DNA of 64,000 nucleotides, taken from contig JAJRSA010000013.1 in assembly GCA_024279035.1 (NCBI GenBank), positions 155,889 through 219,888 of the forward strand. The letters are read 5' to 3'. The notes beneath the pieces were generated by a model, which did not search any database, was not told the origin of the DNA, and saw nothing but the letters and a program-made list of their open reading frames with translations. Shown in pieces: positions 43,582 to 53,100 of the stretch (the stretch's first letter is position 1; each line of letters begins with the position of its first letter). Position numbers and translations under genes: made by a program. Source of the DNA: Alphaproteobacteria bacterium (GTDB lineage Bacteria; Pseudomonadota; Alphaproteobacteria; Micavibrionales; Micavibrionaceae).

Positions 43582-44064
43582 ATGATGAAATTTATACGAA
43601 AACTCATTCCACTCCGCACTGTCCCAAAAGAAGAACCTGATGCCACACAATTTTATAAAGAGTTGGAAATCGATGTGCTCGCGCGCACTTTATGGGGAGA
43701 GGCGCGCAGTGAAGGGGTGCACGGGATAGAGGCTGTGGCGTGTGTTGTGCTTAATCGTGTGAAAGTCTCTCGGAAAATGGCAGGATACTGGTGGGGCAAT
43801 GACATCATTCAAGTCTGCCAAAAGCCCTATCAGTTTAGTTGCTGGAATAAATCTGACCCTCAATATAGACGTGTGATTTCTGTGGATACGAGTGATCTTC
43901 ATTTTGCCACCTGTATTCGTGTGGCACGCCGTGCCCTCCTGGGGCTCATTGATGACCCTACAGGCGGGGCAACGCATTATCACGCGGATTATGTGAGTCC
44001 GACTTGGGCAGATCTCAACAAAAAGACAGAGATCATCGGACGGCATATCTTTTATAAATTATAG
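43582..44064 (+). CDS. SleB-type cell wall hydrolase (phage endolysin)
   Basis: 160 aa from the ATG at 43582. Hydrolase_2 family: LARTLWGEARSEGVHGIEAVACVVLNR holds the catalytic Glu, followed by WNKSDPQYRR and GATHYHADYVSPTWA. Such enzymes cleave peptidoglycan; beside a holin gene it is the likely true endolysin, in contrast to the two muramidases placed among the virion genes. Related hydrolases also occur in alphaproteobacterial gene-transfer-agent clusters. Confidence 0.88.
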   Translation: MMKFIRKLIPLRTVPKEEPDATQFYKELEIDVLARTLWGEARSEGVHGIEAVACVVLNRVKVSRKMAGYWWGNDIIQVCQKPYQFSCWNKSDPQYRRVISVDTSDLHFATCIRVARRALLGLIDDPTGGATHYHADYVSPTWADLNKKTEIIGRHIFYKL

Positions 44065-44146
44065 CCATTTTTATTAAGAGAGAGCATCTTCTTTGAAAAT
44101 AACCCGAGTAACTATAAATGAATAGTTGAGGGCTCTAAAGTCAAAT

Positions 44147-44389
44147 TTATTTTTTAGGAGAGGGGCCTTCCAGTTTTTTCCCTATGATCTGAACAACTTC
44201 TGGGGCTTCTATATTCTCTATTGTTTTTGAAACAGCCTTTCCAAATTCACCCGCTATTTGTCCGACTTTCGGAGCTATAAGTTCTCCAACTTCTTTCGTT
44301 TTATCAAAGATTTCTCCTGAAGTTTCACTTATAGCGTCCCCAGCTTCGGAAAGAGTGTCTCCAATGTCATCAAAAATTTCCCATCCCAT
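44147..44389 (-). CDS. Small amphipathic hypothetical protein
   Basis: 80 aa with a strong AGGAG site. DIGDTLSEAGDAISETSGEI and VGELIAPKVGQIAGEFGKAV form amphipathic helical repeats, with no Cys and no membrane segment. Recalls the low-complexity protein at 9965-10489 in style but lacks the anchor. Opposite in direction to the lysis genes around it. Function unknown. Confidence 0.5.
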   Translation of the reverse strand: MGWEIFDDIGDTLSEAGDAISETSGEIFDKTKEVGELIAPKVGQIAGEFGKAVSKTIENIEAPEVVQIIGKKLEGPSPKK

Positions 44390-44558
44390 AAGCTCATCTC
44401 CTCACTGTGTTGTTTGTTATTTATGCCAGTGTACTATAGTTTATGTAAATAATTAATTAAGGGATAGCTTTTTCGTTGTATTTCAGTTGTTTATTATTGG
44501 TTCAAAAAGAATGTTTAATAAGCTTAATATTTTCACCTATCAGTAAAGGAGCACTCCC

Positions 44559-45143
44559 ATGGCTGCACATATTCTTGCTCAAATCGGAATCCCCATTCTT
44601 GTGAGAACAGTATCGGAGGCTTTAAAACGTATTGATCATCCCTTGGCAAGGGGCGCGTCTAGTGCGTTGGGGGATTTAACCAATGCACTAAGTCGGGGGC
44701 AAATATCTCCAGAACAGATGGCTCAAGCCAATGCTCATATAGAAAAAATGGCCACGCTTGAGTCGGGAGAGCGCAAGGTGGCGTTGGCGCAGATCAATGA
44801 ATCTCTGAGGGCAGAAGTGAGTTCTGAGGATCCCTATGTCCGACGGATGCGCCCGACTTTTGGGTATTTGATTGCGATCACGTGGGCGGCACAGATGTTG
44901 GCGCTGGCCTATGTGATTGTCTTTGAAACAGAGAAAGCGTCGTTGGTGATTGAAGCGATGGAGTCGTTGGGCACTATATGGGCCGTGGGGTTGTCGGTGC
45001 TGGGGATCTATGTGTATAAGCGCAGTGAGGATAAAAAGTTGACATCAGTCAAGTATATTGATAGGCTAAGTGATAGAGAGACAGATCCGTCTGGGTCTCC
45101 GAGTAAGGGTAATAATAAAACTATATGGCGTCTAAATGACTAA
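44559..45143 (+). CDS. Three-TM phage holin (Holin_3TMs family)
   Basis: 194 aa. The family signature SSEDPYVRRMRPTFGYLIAITWAA-type segment is present (about residues 88-112; INESLRAEVSSEDPYVRR quoted in part), followed by two membrane helices (MLALAYVIVF and TIWAVGLSVLGIYVY). The first half is a soluble helical region. Holins perforate the inner membrane to release or activate the endolysin. AAAGGAGCACTCCC precedes the ATG. Confidence 0.85.
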   Translation: MAAHILAQIGIPILVRTVSEALKRIDHPLARGASSALGDLTNALSRGQISPEQMAQANAHIEKMATLESGERKVALAQINESLRAEVSSEDPYVRRMRPTFGYLIAITWAAQMLALAYVIVFETEKASLVIEAMESLGTIWAVGLSVLGIYVYKRSEDKKLTSVKYIDRLSDRETDPSGSPSKGNNKTIWRLND

Positions 45144-45172
45144 CTCAGTGTAACCCTATAGGAGCTTTGCCC

Positions 45173-45361
45173 ATGTATACCCACCCTCAAGAATACAGAA
45201 ATGCTATTTTCTTTTTCATTTTTATTGTGACCATTTTTATCGGTAGTCTTTATACGGCTATGGCCTCTGCAGGCCCGATTGTCTTAGGGACAGAACTGAA
45301 TACCAATGGGATTGTTGAGTATTTGTGCCTTGGGATGGGATGCGAGAATTTGCCGTATTAA
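45173..45361 (+). CDS. Small single-span membrane protein
   Basis: 62 aa from the ATG at 45173 (AGGAG nine bases upstream). One hydrophobic segment (AIFFFIFIVTIFIGSLY) and a short C-terminal tail with CLGMGCENL. Follows the holin by 29 bases, so it may assist lysis. Last gene of the phage block. Confidence 0.55.
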   Translation: MYTHPQEYRNAIFFFIFIVTIFIGSLYTAMASAGPIVLGTELNTNGIVEYLCLGMGCENLPY

Positions 45362-45418
45362 CGTTCAAACGCCACGCAGGCTTCGTTCCATGTGGAACGG
45401 GGGTGTGGCCGTACCCCT
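45361..45418 (-). repeat. Three-hairpin element, copy 11
   Basis: On the minus strand: GGGGT...ACCCC first stem with a GGCC loop instead of GACN, CGTTCC-ACAT-GGAACG second stem, GAA and the core GCCTGCGTGGCGTTTGAAC. It closes the phage block, as copy 1 (19921) opens it. Confidence 0.75.
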
Positions 45419-46300
45419 TTAGGTTGTCTCCGTTGCCTCTCGTGTAAACAGGGCCACATGTAATCCTGCATAGATAATGAGGACGGCTCCAATGAACGTT
45501 GAGGTGGAGGGGATATGCTCAAATATCAAATATCCCAACGCAATCCCCCAGATCATTTGTGTGTAATGGAAGGATGTGACAGTGCTTGTGGTACTGGCGG
45601 ACTGATATCCAATAATACATCCAATTTGTCCGCATAAGGCGCACAGCCCAATGCCCATCAAAATGATCCATTGAAAATCTGTGGGGAGTGTATAGCTGGT
45701 GAGTGCAAAGGGCATATAGACAATAATCATCGCAAGAGAAGGATAAAAAGCAAAGGCAAGCCGTGAGGTTTCAGGACGCATTTTTCTCAGGATGATGGTC
45801 TGCCCTGTTGCACAGATAACGGCCAAAAAAGTATACAGGAAGCCAATCCATTGCTGGGCAAACTGCCCTTGAATGACGATCAAGACTCCTAAAAATCCAA
45901 TACAGGTCATGGTTACTTTTGTGCGTTCAAAGGGCTCTTTCAGGAAGATAAAAGAGGCGATGATCAGCATCAGAGGCGTCATAAAAATGACGGAATAAAA
46001 CTCTGTCAGAGGGAGATATTCCAAAGCATGGAGAACAAGAAAAGGCATGGGAAGAATACATAAGGTTCTTAGGCTATGGAGCTTGATTTGCGTGACTTTA
46101 AACCCTTTGATCCCATGCCGTCCTAGAATAAGACCCAACAGAAGGATTACGGCAATACCATGGGTGATTACGGTCACTTGCGGTGCAGAAATATCAGTTA
46201 TCACCCATTTTGTGAGTGCATCTGACAGGCTGTAGCCAAAATAGCCAAAGCAGATCATAAGAATAGCGAAGAGGTCTTTGTTTTGTTGGGGTGTGGTCAT
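45419..46300 (-). CDS. DMT-superfamily (EamA) transporter
   Basis: 293 aa with ten predicted membrane helices in two EamA repeats (first about 12-130, second about 150-285). The pattern LPLTEFYSVIFMTPLMLIIASFIFLKE with a following KEPFERT is typical of RhaT/EamA exporters, such as S-adenosylmethionine importers of intracellular alphaproteobacteria or general metabolite exporters. Substrate unknown. First host gene after the phage block. Confidence 0.88.
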   Translation of the reverse strand: MTTPQQNKDLFAILMICFGYFGYSLSDALTKWVITDISAPQVTVITHGIAVILLLGLILGRHGIKGFKVTQIKLHSLRTLCILPMPFLVLHALEYLPLTEFYSVIFMTPLMLIIASFIFLKEPFERTKVTMTCIGFLGVLIVIQGQFAQQWIGFLYTFLAVICATGQTIILRKMRPETSRLAFAFYPSLAMIIVYMPFALTSYTLPTDFQWIILMGIGLCALCGQIGCIIGYQSASTTSTVTSFHYTQMIWGIALGYLIFEHIPSTSTFIGAVLIIYAGLHVALFTREATETT

Positions 46301-46397
46301 GAGGCGCTTTTATATTTGAATTTTGAATAATAGAGAGTCTTCTCATGAGGTCAATACATAAGACTCTTGTGTTGTGTTTCTTGTTTTCCCATAAACA

Positions 46398-46426
46398 TTG
46401 ACAAAGGTTTTGTATTTTTGTACTTT
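46398..46426 (+). promoter_or_regulatory. Possible sigma-70 promoter
   Basis: TTGACA, a 17-base spacer and TACTTT, 35 bases before the ATG at 46461. Confidence 0.45.
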
Positions 46427-46460
46427 TATGAAATTTTAAACCCAAGATTGGACTTGTTTT

Positions 46461-47753
46461 ATGGATACTCCTCTTGAGGCACTGTTAGCAGAAATGCGCG
46501 TGCACCTGGACAGAAAATGTCGAGACAAGCATGCTTACAAAACTTCAATTTTGGAAGTATGGGAGGATGTTCCCTCCCTTCATCAAGCGAACACAAATAA
46601 AATTGATTATTTTGTAGCTAATTTCTTTACCTTTCTAGGTCGATAAAAGACAGGGTATGATGTGTATGATCCATTGCTCGATGCTTTGGAAGCGCTTTGT
46701 TTTGAGTGTTTAGAAACGGCAGACAAGCAGAAAATTCTGTGCGAGGGGTTTTCTGCGTTTGTAGGCTTCATTCAAGAGATCTATCCAGAGGCTATACATG
46801 ATGTCGTGGAGGTAGGGTTAGAAAATGCGATGTTGCATGACCCCCTTCTTTCTGTTTTACCCGATTATCTGAAGGGGATGAAAGAAAAGAGTAGGGGCAA
46901 TGGTTTTCCTGTCCTTATTGAGACTATGTTGCAGACTGAAACAGAGGATATGATTGCGTTGGCCAAGTCTCATTTTTCAGAGGCATTAGAGTATGCATTG
47001 TCCTATCCAGATATGCGGGCGTCTATGGCTCTTTTGCAGGGATGGCTCAAAATCGGAGAGTCTACAGACGATCTATATGTGCCCTTAAAAACAATTTTTC
47101 AGGCAATAGAGAAGGAGGAAGAGTCTCCTGCGATGTCATGCACCGAAAAATTAGCTCAAGGCCTGTGTCGATCAGAATTTGTTGATTTACTTATGCATGA
47201 ACGCTTTCAAAATGATCAAAAATTAAATGAAATTTGTAAGAAATTTGTAGGTGTGTCTTTGAGGGAGTCTTCTCAAACCTATGATGGAACTACAGGTCTG
47301 GGATCTAAAAGAAAACGGACGCTCCTTCTTACGCTGGGAGAGAGAAAATCTCAGCCTTGTTTTCTCTTGGGCTATCAAGATAGTCAGAGACGCACCACTA
47401 TTTTGTATCTGTCTCCTGATAGAGGAACAACATGGTCTTTGTCTGCTGTGGAGGCGCACACAGATAAAATTTCTGCCCTCTTGGATCAATATCAAAAACA
47501 TAATCCTGAGACACCTGAAATAGTGAGTCTTGTTCATGCCACAAAAGTTGCATTAGAATTGTGTGAGCAAGACAATATTGTGCGTACAAGCGCTTTGGTC
47601 GAAGAAGGGATGTCTCTCGCGTTTTTAGAGACAGAGGAGGGGCAAGCGTTTTTACAACAAACATTAGCAGACAAAGCACGGGCTGAGGAGAGGCTACAAC
47701 AGATTGCTCAGGAGCACGTTGCCATAGAGCCCAGAAAATATATTCCACATTGA
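46461..47753 (+). pseudogene. Hypothetical gene interrupted by an in-frame TAA
   Basis: A 61-codon frame (MDTPLEALLAEMRVHLDRKC to FVANFFTFLGR) ends in TAA at 46644-46646, and the same frame continues without another stop for over 360 codons to 47753. A single CAA-to-TAA change would explain this. If the downstream part is expressed it would start at the GTG at 46662 (363 aa); it is helical and acidic with YDSQRRTTILYL-like strands and no known domain. A promoter candidate lies upstream of the first part only. Two separate genes in one frame remain possible. Confidence 0.55.
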
Positions 47754-47808
47754 TTTTATACCGTGACGCTTTATGATTGATCTACAAATCATCATCAAGG
47801 ACATTTTC

Positions 47809-49242
47809 ATGACACATACTCCTATCACAGTTGCGCGCGGCAATGGCATTGGGCCAGAAATTATGGCGGCGACGCTTGATATTTTAGAGGCGGCAGGGGC
47901 TCGGCTTGAAATTGACGAGATTGAGATTGGGGAAGAAATCTATAAACGTGGATGTATGACGGGAATAGAAGACTCGGCATGGGTGACCCTCCGCAAGAAT
48001 AAGGTCTTTTTAAAGGCGCCTGTGTTTACGCCGATGGGGGGCGGCTTTAAGAGCTTGAATGTGACGGTACGTAAAACATTAGGGCTGTACGCGAATGTGC
48101 GTCCATGTCGCGCGTTTCATCCTTTTATTCAAACCCATCACCCCGAGATGAATCTCGTGATTGTACGCGAAAATGAAGAGGATCTTTATGGGGGCGTTGA
48201 GTATAAATATACACCGCATGTGACGGAATCTATTAAGCTGATTTCTCGGACAGGGTCTGAGCGGATAGCACGCTATGCCTTTGAATATGCGCGCGCCAAT
48301 GGACGTAAAAAAGTCACCTGTATGGTGAAAGACAACATTATGAAGATCTCGGACGGGCTATTCTATGAGGTGTTTCAAGACATTGCGACAGACTATCCAG
48401 AGATTGAAAATGAACGCTATATCGTTGATATTGGCGCAGCGCGTGTGGCGTCTAACCCTGCGTTGTTTGATGTCATTGTAACCCAAAATCTTTATGGAGA
48501 TATTATCTCTGATATTGCAGCCGAAGTCTCAGGATCTGTGGGGCTTGGGATTTCAGCCAATATTGGGGATGAATTCGCGATGTTTGAGGCAATGCATGGG
48601 ACAGCGCCAGATATTGCAGGGCAGGGGATTGCCAATCCGTCTGGCTTGATTTTAAGTGCAATTATGATGCTTGTTCATATTGGGCAAGGAGATATTGCAG
48701 AAAAAGTCCATAATGCATGGCTCAAGACCATCGAAAATGGTATCCATACAGGAGACCTTTATACACAAGGCCTTAGCCGAAAAAATGTAGGAACAAGAGA
48801 ATTTAAAGAGGCTGTGATTGCACGTATGGGGCAAAAGCCAGAAAACCTAAAGCCAGTGTCCTATGAGGCGGAGAAGGGCGCTTTGATTATGCCTCCGTTG
48901 AAAGCACGGGATGAGTTTGAGCGTATTTTGGTGGGGACAGATATCTATATTTATACAAAAGAACAAGATGTTCAAGCTCTGGCGGAGGGAGTCTTGCCTC
49001 ATATCGTAGAGGGGCTGGACCTGTCCATGATCAGCAATAGAGGCGTAAAAATGTGGCCAGGCCACAAACCTGAAAGCTTTTGCTCAGAAATGTGGCGCTT
49101 GCGGTTGCAAGGAGATGTCTCGTCTTCGGTGGTTGCCCAACAAATTTCTGCCTTAACGGCGGCAGGCTTTGACATCGTTAAAACGCATAATCTCTATACT
49201 TACGATGGAGAGCTTGGGTTTTCTAAGGCGCAGGGGGAGTAA
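47809..49242 (+). CDS. icd: Isocitrate dehydrogenase (NADP), long Rickettsia/Caulobacter type
   Basis: 477 aa from the ATG at 47809 (AAGGAC eight bases before). Oxidative decarboxylation of isocitrate to 2-oxoglutarate in the TCA cycle. Seen are VARGNGIGPEIM at the N-terminus, the substrate loop FKSLNVTVRKTLGLYANVRP with conserved Ser/Arg residues, the metal-binding Asp in LYGDIISDIAAEVSGSVG, and HGTAPDIAGQGIANP. An extra C-terminal domain of about 130 residues (from about 345) distinguishes it from E. coli Icd and matches the Rickettsia-type enzyme. Confidence 0.95.
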   Translation: MTHTPITVARGNGIGPEIMAATLDILEAAGARLEIDEIEIGEEIYKRGCMTGIEDSAWVTLRKNKVFLKAPVFTPMGGGFKSLNVTVRKTLGLYANVRPCRAFHPFIQTHHPEMNLVIVRENEEDLYGGVEYKYTPHVTESIKLISRTGSERIARYAFEYARANGRKKVTCMVKDNIMKISDGLFYEVFQDIATDYPEIENERYIVDIGAARVASNPALFDVIVTQNLYGDIISDIAAEVSGSVGLGISANIGDEFAMFEAMHGTAPDIAGQGIANPSGLILSAIMMLVHIGQGDIAEKVHNAWLKTIENGIHTGDLYTQGLSRKNVGTREFKEAVIARMGQKPENLKPVSYEAEKGALIMPPLKARDEFERILVGTDIYIYTKEQDVQALAEGVLPHIVEGLDLSMISNRGVKMWPGHKPESFCSEMWRLRLQGDVSSSVVAQQISALTAAGFDIVKTHNLYTYDGELGFSKAQGE

Positions 49243-49302
49243 ATATTAGGGGCGGAGACACGGAGAGTGCATGCTCAGAAATTAAAACAGGGTGTTCATT
49301 TA

Positions 49303-49512
49303 TTATTTAGGACCAAAAAGAATATTGCCCATTCTTTCTGCGCTTAGCCCCTCTTGTCCAACCATCATGACCTTCCCCATTTGCTGATTATTTTCCACAA
49401 TAACATCAGGTTGGCATGCTATTTCAGCTCCCGCGGTTTTAAAATCTGCAGAGCAATTAATGTCTGCCTCTATATTACCAGTATCAATAATCCCTATTTC
49501 ATCTCCAGCCAT
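49303..49512 (-). CDS. Small hypothetical protein
   Basis: 69 aa with a good AAGGA site seven bases before the ATG. MAGDEIGIIDTGNIEADINC and QQMGKVMMVGQEGLSAERMG suggest a small globular cytosolic protein; no family recognised. Stands alone between icd and bcp. Confidence 0.5.
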   Translation of the reverse strand: MAGDEIGIIDTGNIEADINCSADFKTAGAEIACQPDVIVENNQQMGKVMMVGQEGLSAERMGNILFGPK

Positions 49513-49625
49513 ATCATCTTCCTTTGTAACTTATATGAAAAGAATACAGTATATGTATTACATAATAGTTAACAAAGTCTGATGTCAGTATGGTTTAGAT
49601 ATATCATTCAAAAGGTTTAATCCCT

Positions 49626-50105
49626 TTATCCTCCTTCAATCTCTTTCTTCACCGCTTCAACATGATCCGTGACTTTCACTTTGCGCCATATGTGGGCAAT
49701 GGTGCCGTCTTCGTTGATGAGGAAGGTGGAGCGGTCTATGCCCATATATTTGCGTCCGTACATGCTTTTTTCGATCCATGTGCCGTAGCGTTCGCACGTG
49801 TCATTCTCTTCATCGGAGACGAGGGGGAATTTAAGGTCGTATTTGGCTTTGAATTTATCGTGTTTTTTGACGCTACATTTTGAAATGCCGATGAGGGCGG
49901 TATTGAGGGCGTTAAAGGCTGTGAGAGTGTCATTAAAACTACAAGATACTTTTGTGCATCCGGGGGTATCATCCTTGGGATAAAAATAGAGGACGACTTT
50001 TTGGCCTTGGAGGGAAGAGAGTGTGAGTGCTCCGCCCCCATCTGTAGGGAGTGTAAAATCAGGGGCTTGGTCACCAATATTTAGAGCCGTATTTAGTGTT
50101 GGCAT
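49626..50105 (-). CDS. bcp: Thioredoxin-dependent thiol peroxidase (bacterioferritin comigratory protein)
   Basis: 159 aa atypical 2-Cys/1-Cys peroxiredoxin reducing hydroperoxides. The peroxidatic cysteine is in YPKDDTPGCTKVSCSF (first Cys), the second Cys five residues on. The N-terminal GDQAPDFTLPTDGGG and the C-terminal RSTFLINEDGTIAHIWRKV are characteristic. Divergent from the AsmA-like gene. Confidence 0.95.
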   Translation of the reverse strand: MPTLNTALNIGDQAPDFTLPTDGGGALTLSSLQGQKVVLYFYPKDDTPGCTKVSCSFNDTLTAFNALNTALIGISKCSVKKHDKFKAKYDLKFPLVSDEENDTCERYGTWIEKSMYGRKYMGIDRSTFLINEDGTIAHIWRKVKVTDHVEAVKKEIEGG

Positions 50106-50185
50106 GGGAATAAGCCTTTCTTTTTGTGGTGTGTTTCTGTATCTCTATAAGTCGGTCAAAACATCTTTTTGTCAAGGTTGCGTCT

Positions 50186-53100
50186 ATGCTAAAAAAAATA
50201 TTATGTCGTTTGAGTGAATTCCTTTTGATCATCGCCCTTTTTGTGGTGCTGACGATAGGTATTACGCTCTATCGTGTGCATTCCTCCCCGTTGAATATGG
50301 GATTTGCATTGGAGACGATTGAGCAGGCGCTGGCGGATGAGGCACGCGGGCTTAAGACCAGTGTTGGACACGTATCTCTTTTTTGGCCTGATTTAAAAGG
50401 CCCTGTTTTGTTGCTTCTCGATCAAGTCCATATTCTTCAAAACGGAGAAGAGCGTTTTGCTTTGGAGCGGGCGGCAGTATCGATTGCACGTCTCCCCTTG
50501 TTGGTCGCAAAGATTGAACCAGAAGCCGTTATTTTAGAGGGCACAACAGTAAAGTTAATCCGTGATATTGAGGGCAATATGCGTGTGGCTCTTGATTTGG
50601 GAGAAAAGAAAGAAGGACAGAGCGTGCACGCCGTAGATCCCTTTAAAATCCTCGAGGAGGTTTTAGAGACAGAGTCTCAAAATGATCCTCTCTATGGGCT
50701 AAAGGCTTTTGAAATTAAAGAGGCCTCGATCTTTGTAGAGGATCAAAAACAGCAAAAAACATGGATTATTCCCGATTTTTCTGCGGTGTTTGCACGAGAG
50801 AATGGAGAGGTATCTCTTAATGTGTCCTATGGGATGGAAGAAGCAATTGTGCCCACAGATATTAAAATAAATCTTTCTCGCCATGAGAGGGAGGACTCTT
50901 TTTACACAGGACATCTTCATTTTCAAAATGTTGATGTGGCGCTTTTGGGAGAAACGTTTGGCTTTGAACCCGTGCAGGGAAGAGGTTTGATGGTTCAGGG
51001 GCGGGCGTCTGTTGATCTCTCTAAAGAGTGGGGGGTGAGGCGCGCAGATATTGATCTCAAGAGTGGAGGGGGGCAGTTAAAGATAGGAGCACTTTATGAT
51101 CGGTTTTTAGACATAGACCATATTAATCTAGATCTTGATTATGATGCGCAGACTTCAAGGGTTCAACTTCGTCAATTGGATGTGTCGGCACATAATGTAA
51201 GTCTGACACTTTCAAGTGACATAGACTTGCACAAGAATGAAATTAAAATCCCTCTTAAAATCACAGGGCAAGAAATTGTTGTCGATGATCTCGCCATTCT
51301 TTGGCCTGAGGCATTGGATGCTGAAATTGCCAAAGAATGGGTTGTGGATAATCTCTCAGTGGGAATTTTGACAGATCTGTCCGTGTCTATCCCTCTCTCC
51401 TTTGCACGAGATGAAACTCACCCATGGACACTCTCTGTTGGAGAGGTAGAGTCTGCCTTTGCGTTTGAAAATATGAGTGTAGATTATAATAGGCCTCTGA
51501 TGCCTGCAACGCATGTGAATGGGCATGGATCTTTTAAAGACGATGATCTTCGTATTGAAGGGACAACAGGGAAAATTAAGGATTTAACAACAGATAAGCT
51601 AAGTGTCGTTATTTCGGATTTATCTGTGGTTGGAGGAGGGCGCGCGGACATTGATGTACATGTGGACGGCCCGCTTAAAACGCTTATTGAATATATTGGT
51701 CATGAGTCAATTAACCTCAAAGATGAGCTTGGATTTGAGCCAAAAGAGGTCAAAGGACAAGCGAGTCTTGATGTTCAAATTGATTTCCCAACAGTTGAAG
51801 GATTGGAGATAGAGGATATCAATGTGAAGGTGGATGCAACGCTTACAGATGTTTATCTCCCTAATATTGTAAAGGGCATGCCTTTGACGGGAGGCCCTTT
51901 AACTCTGGAGGCTGGGAATGGAAAATTTTCTTTAAAAGGGAAAGGCGCGTTGGATGGACGTCCTTTAGATCTTACCTATGTGCGCTACCTTGAACTCAAA
52001 AAAGCCCCTTTTGTACAAAAAGTAGAGGCGCGCCTTGTCGCAGATAAGGCGTTGAGGGATAAATTTGACATTGAGTTAGAAGAGTATGTTTCAGGTGATC
52101 TCCCTCTCTCTCTTGTGTATGTCGAAAAAGCCAATAAAAAAGCTAAAATTGAAGTGGATGCTGATTTAACACCTGTTGATTTTTTTATTGAGTCTTTGAA
52201 TTACAAGAAATCCATAGGAGAAAAAGGGCGCGTTGAAATGTCCCTCCTTTTAGAGGGAGAGACACTTAAAGAGGTTTCAGATTTGAATATTACCCTTCAT
52301 GATGGGCACATCAAGAAAGGACGCTTGGTTTTTTCAAAAATACAAGGAGAAATAGATCTTGAGCGGGCACAATTTCCTGATATTAAATTTCCTGATAATA
52401 TTTTATCCGTTGAGTTAGAACAAACACAAAAGGGAACATTAAAAATTGAGATTGGTGCTCAAAAACTTGATGTGCGCCCCTATTTAGGAAAGGATGCGGC
52501 TCAGGATTTTTCTTCAAAGGATGCGGGGAAACGGACGATTGTCTCGGGACATGTTGATCGTTTGCGTGTGTCTGATAAAGGGGTGTTTGAGGGAGTAAAA
52601 CTCTATCTGGACATATCTCAAACAGGAGATGTTAACCAACTTGAATTGGATGCACGGGCAGGGCGGGGAGATATTTATCTCCGTTACAAGCCCAATGCGT
52701 TAGGAAATCTAGGGTTTCGATTGGAAGCAGAGGATGCAGGAGCAACTCTCAAAGCGATGGACATCTATGAGGATATGCAAGGAGGGGCGCTCTTGATTGA
52801 AGCCTCTCGCCCACCTAAAAGCCACAAAAATGATCTCACTGGACTAGCACAAATTACGAATTTTAAAGTTGTGAATGCGCCTACCTTAGCCCGCTTGTTG
52901 AATGCGATGAGTCTTCCTGGACTTCAGCAACTCTTGAATAGCGATGGGGTTGAATTTGAAAAAATGAAAACGAATTTCAAACGTAAGAAAACAGGCGGCG
53001 GGACAGAACTTCTCTTCAAAAACGGACGGACATCAGGCTCGGAAGTTGGGTTAACCTTCGAAGGAAAAGTGAATCAGGATACGGGGTTTGTTGATATTCA

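Noticed and set aside
43307-43646. Frames on both strands of the region with the GVQTPRRL-like repeats
   Set aside because: They translate the tandem hairpin elements (copies 10a/10b) and a second repeat; no ribosome site, and the nucleotide pairing explains the sequence better than protein conservation.
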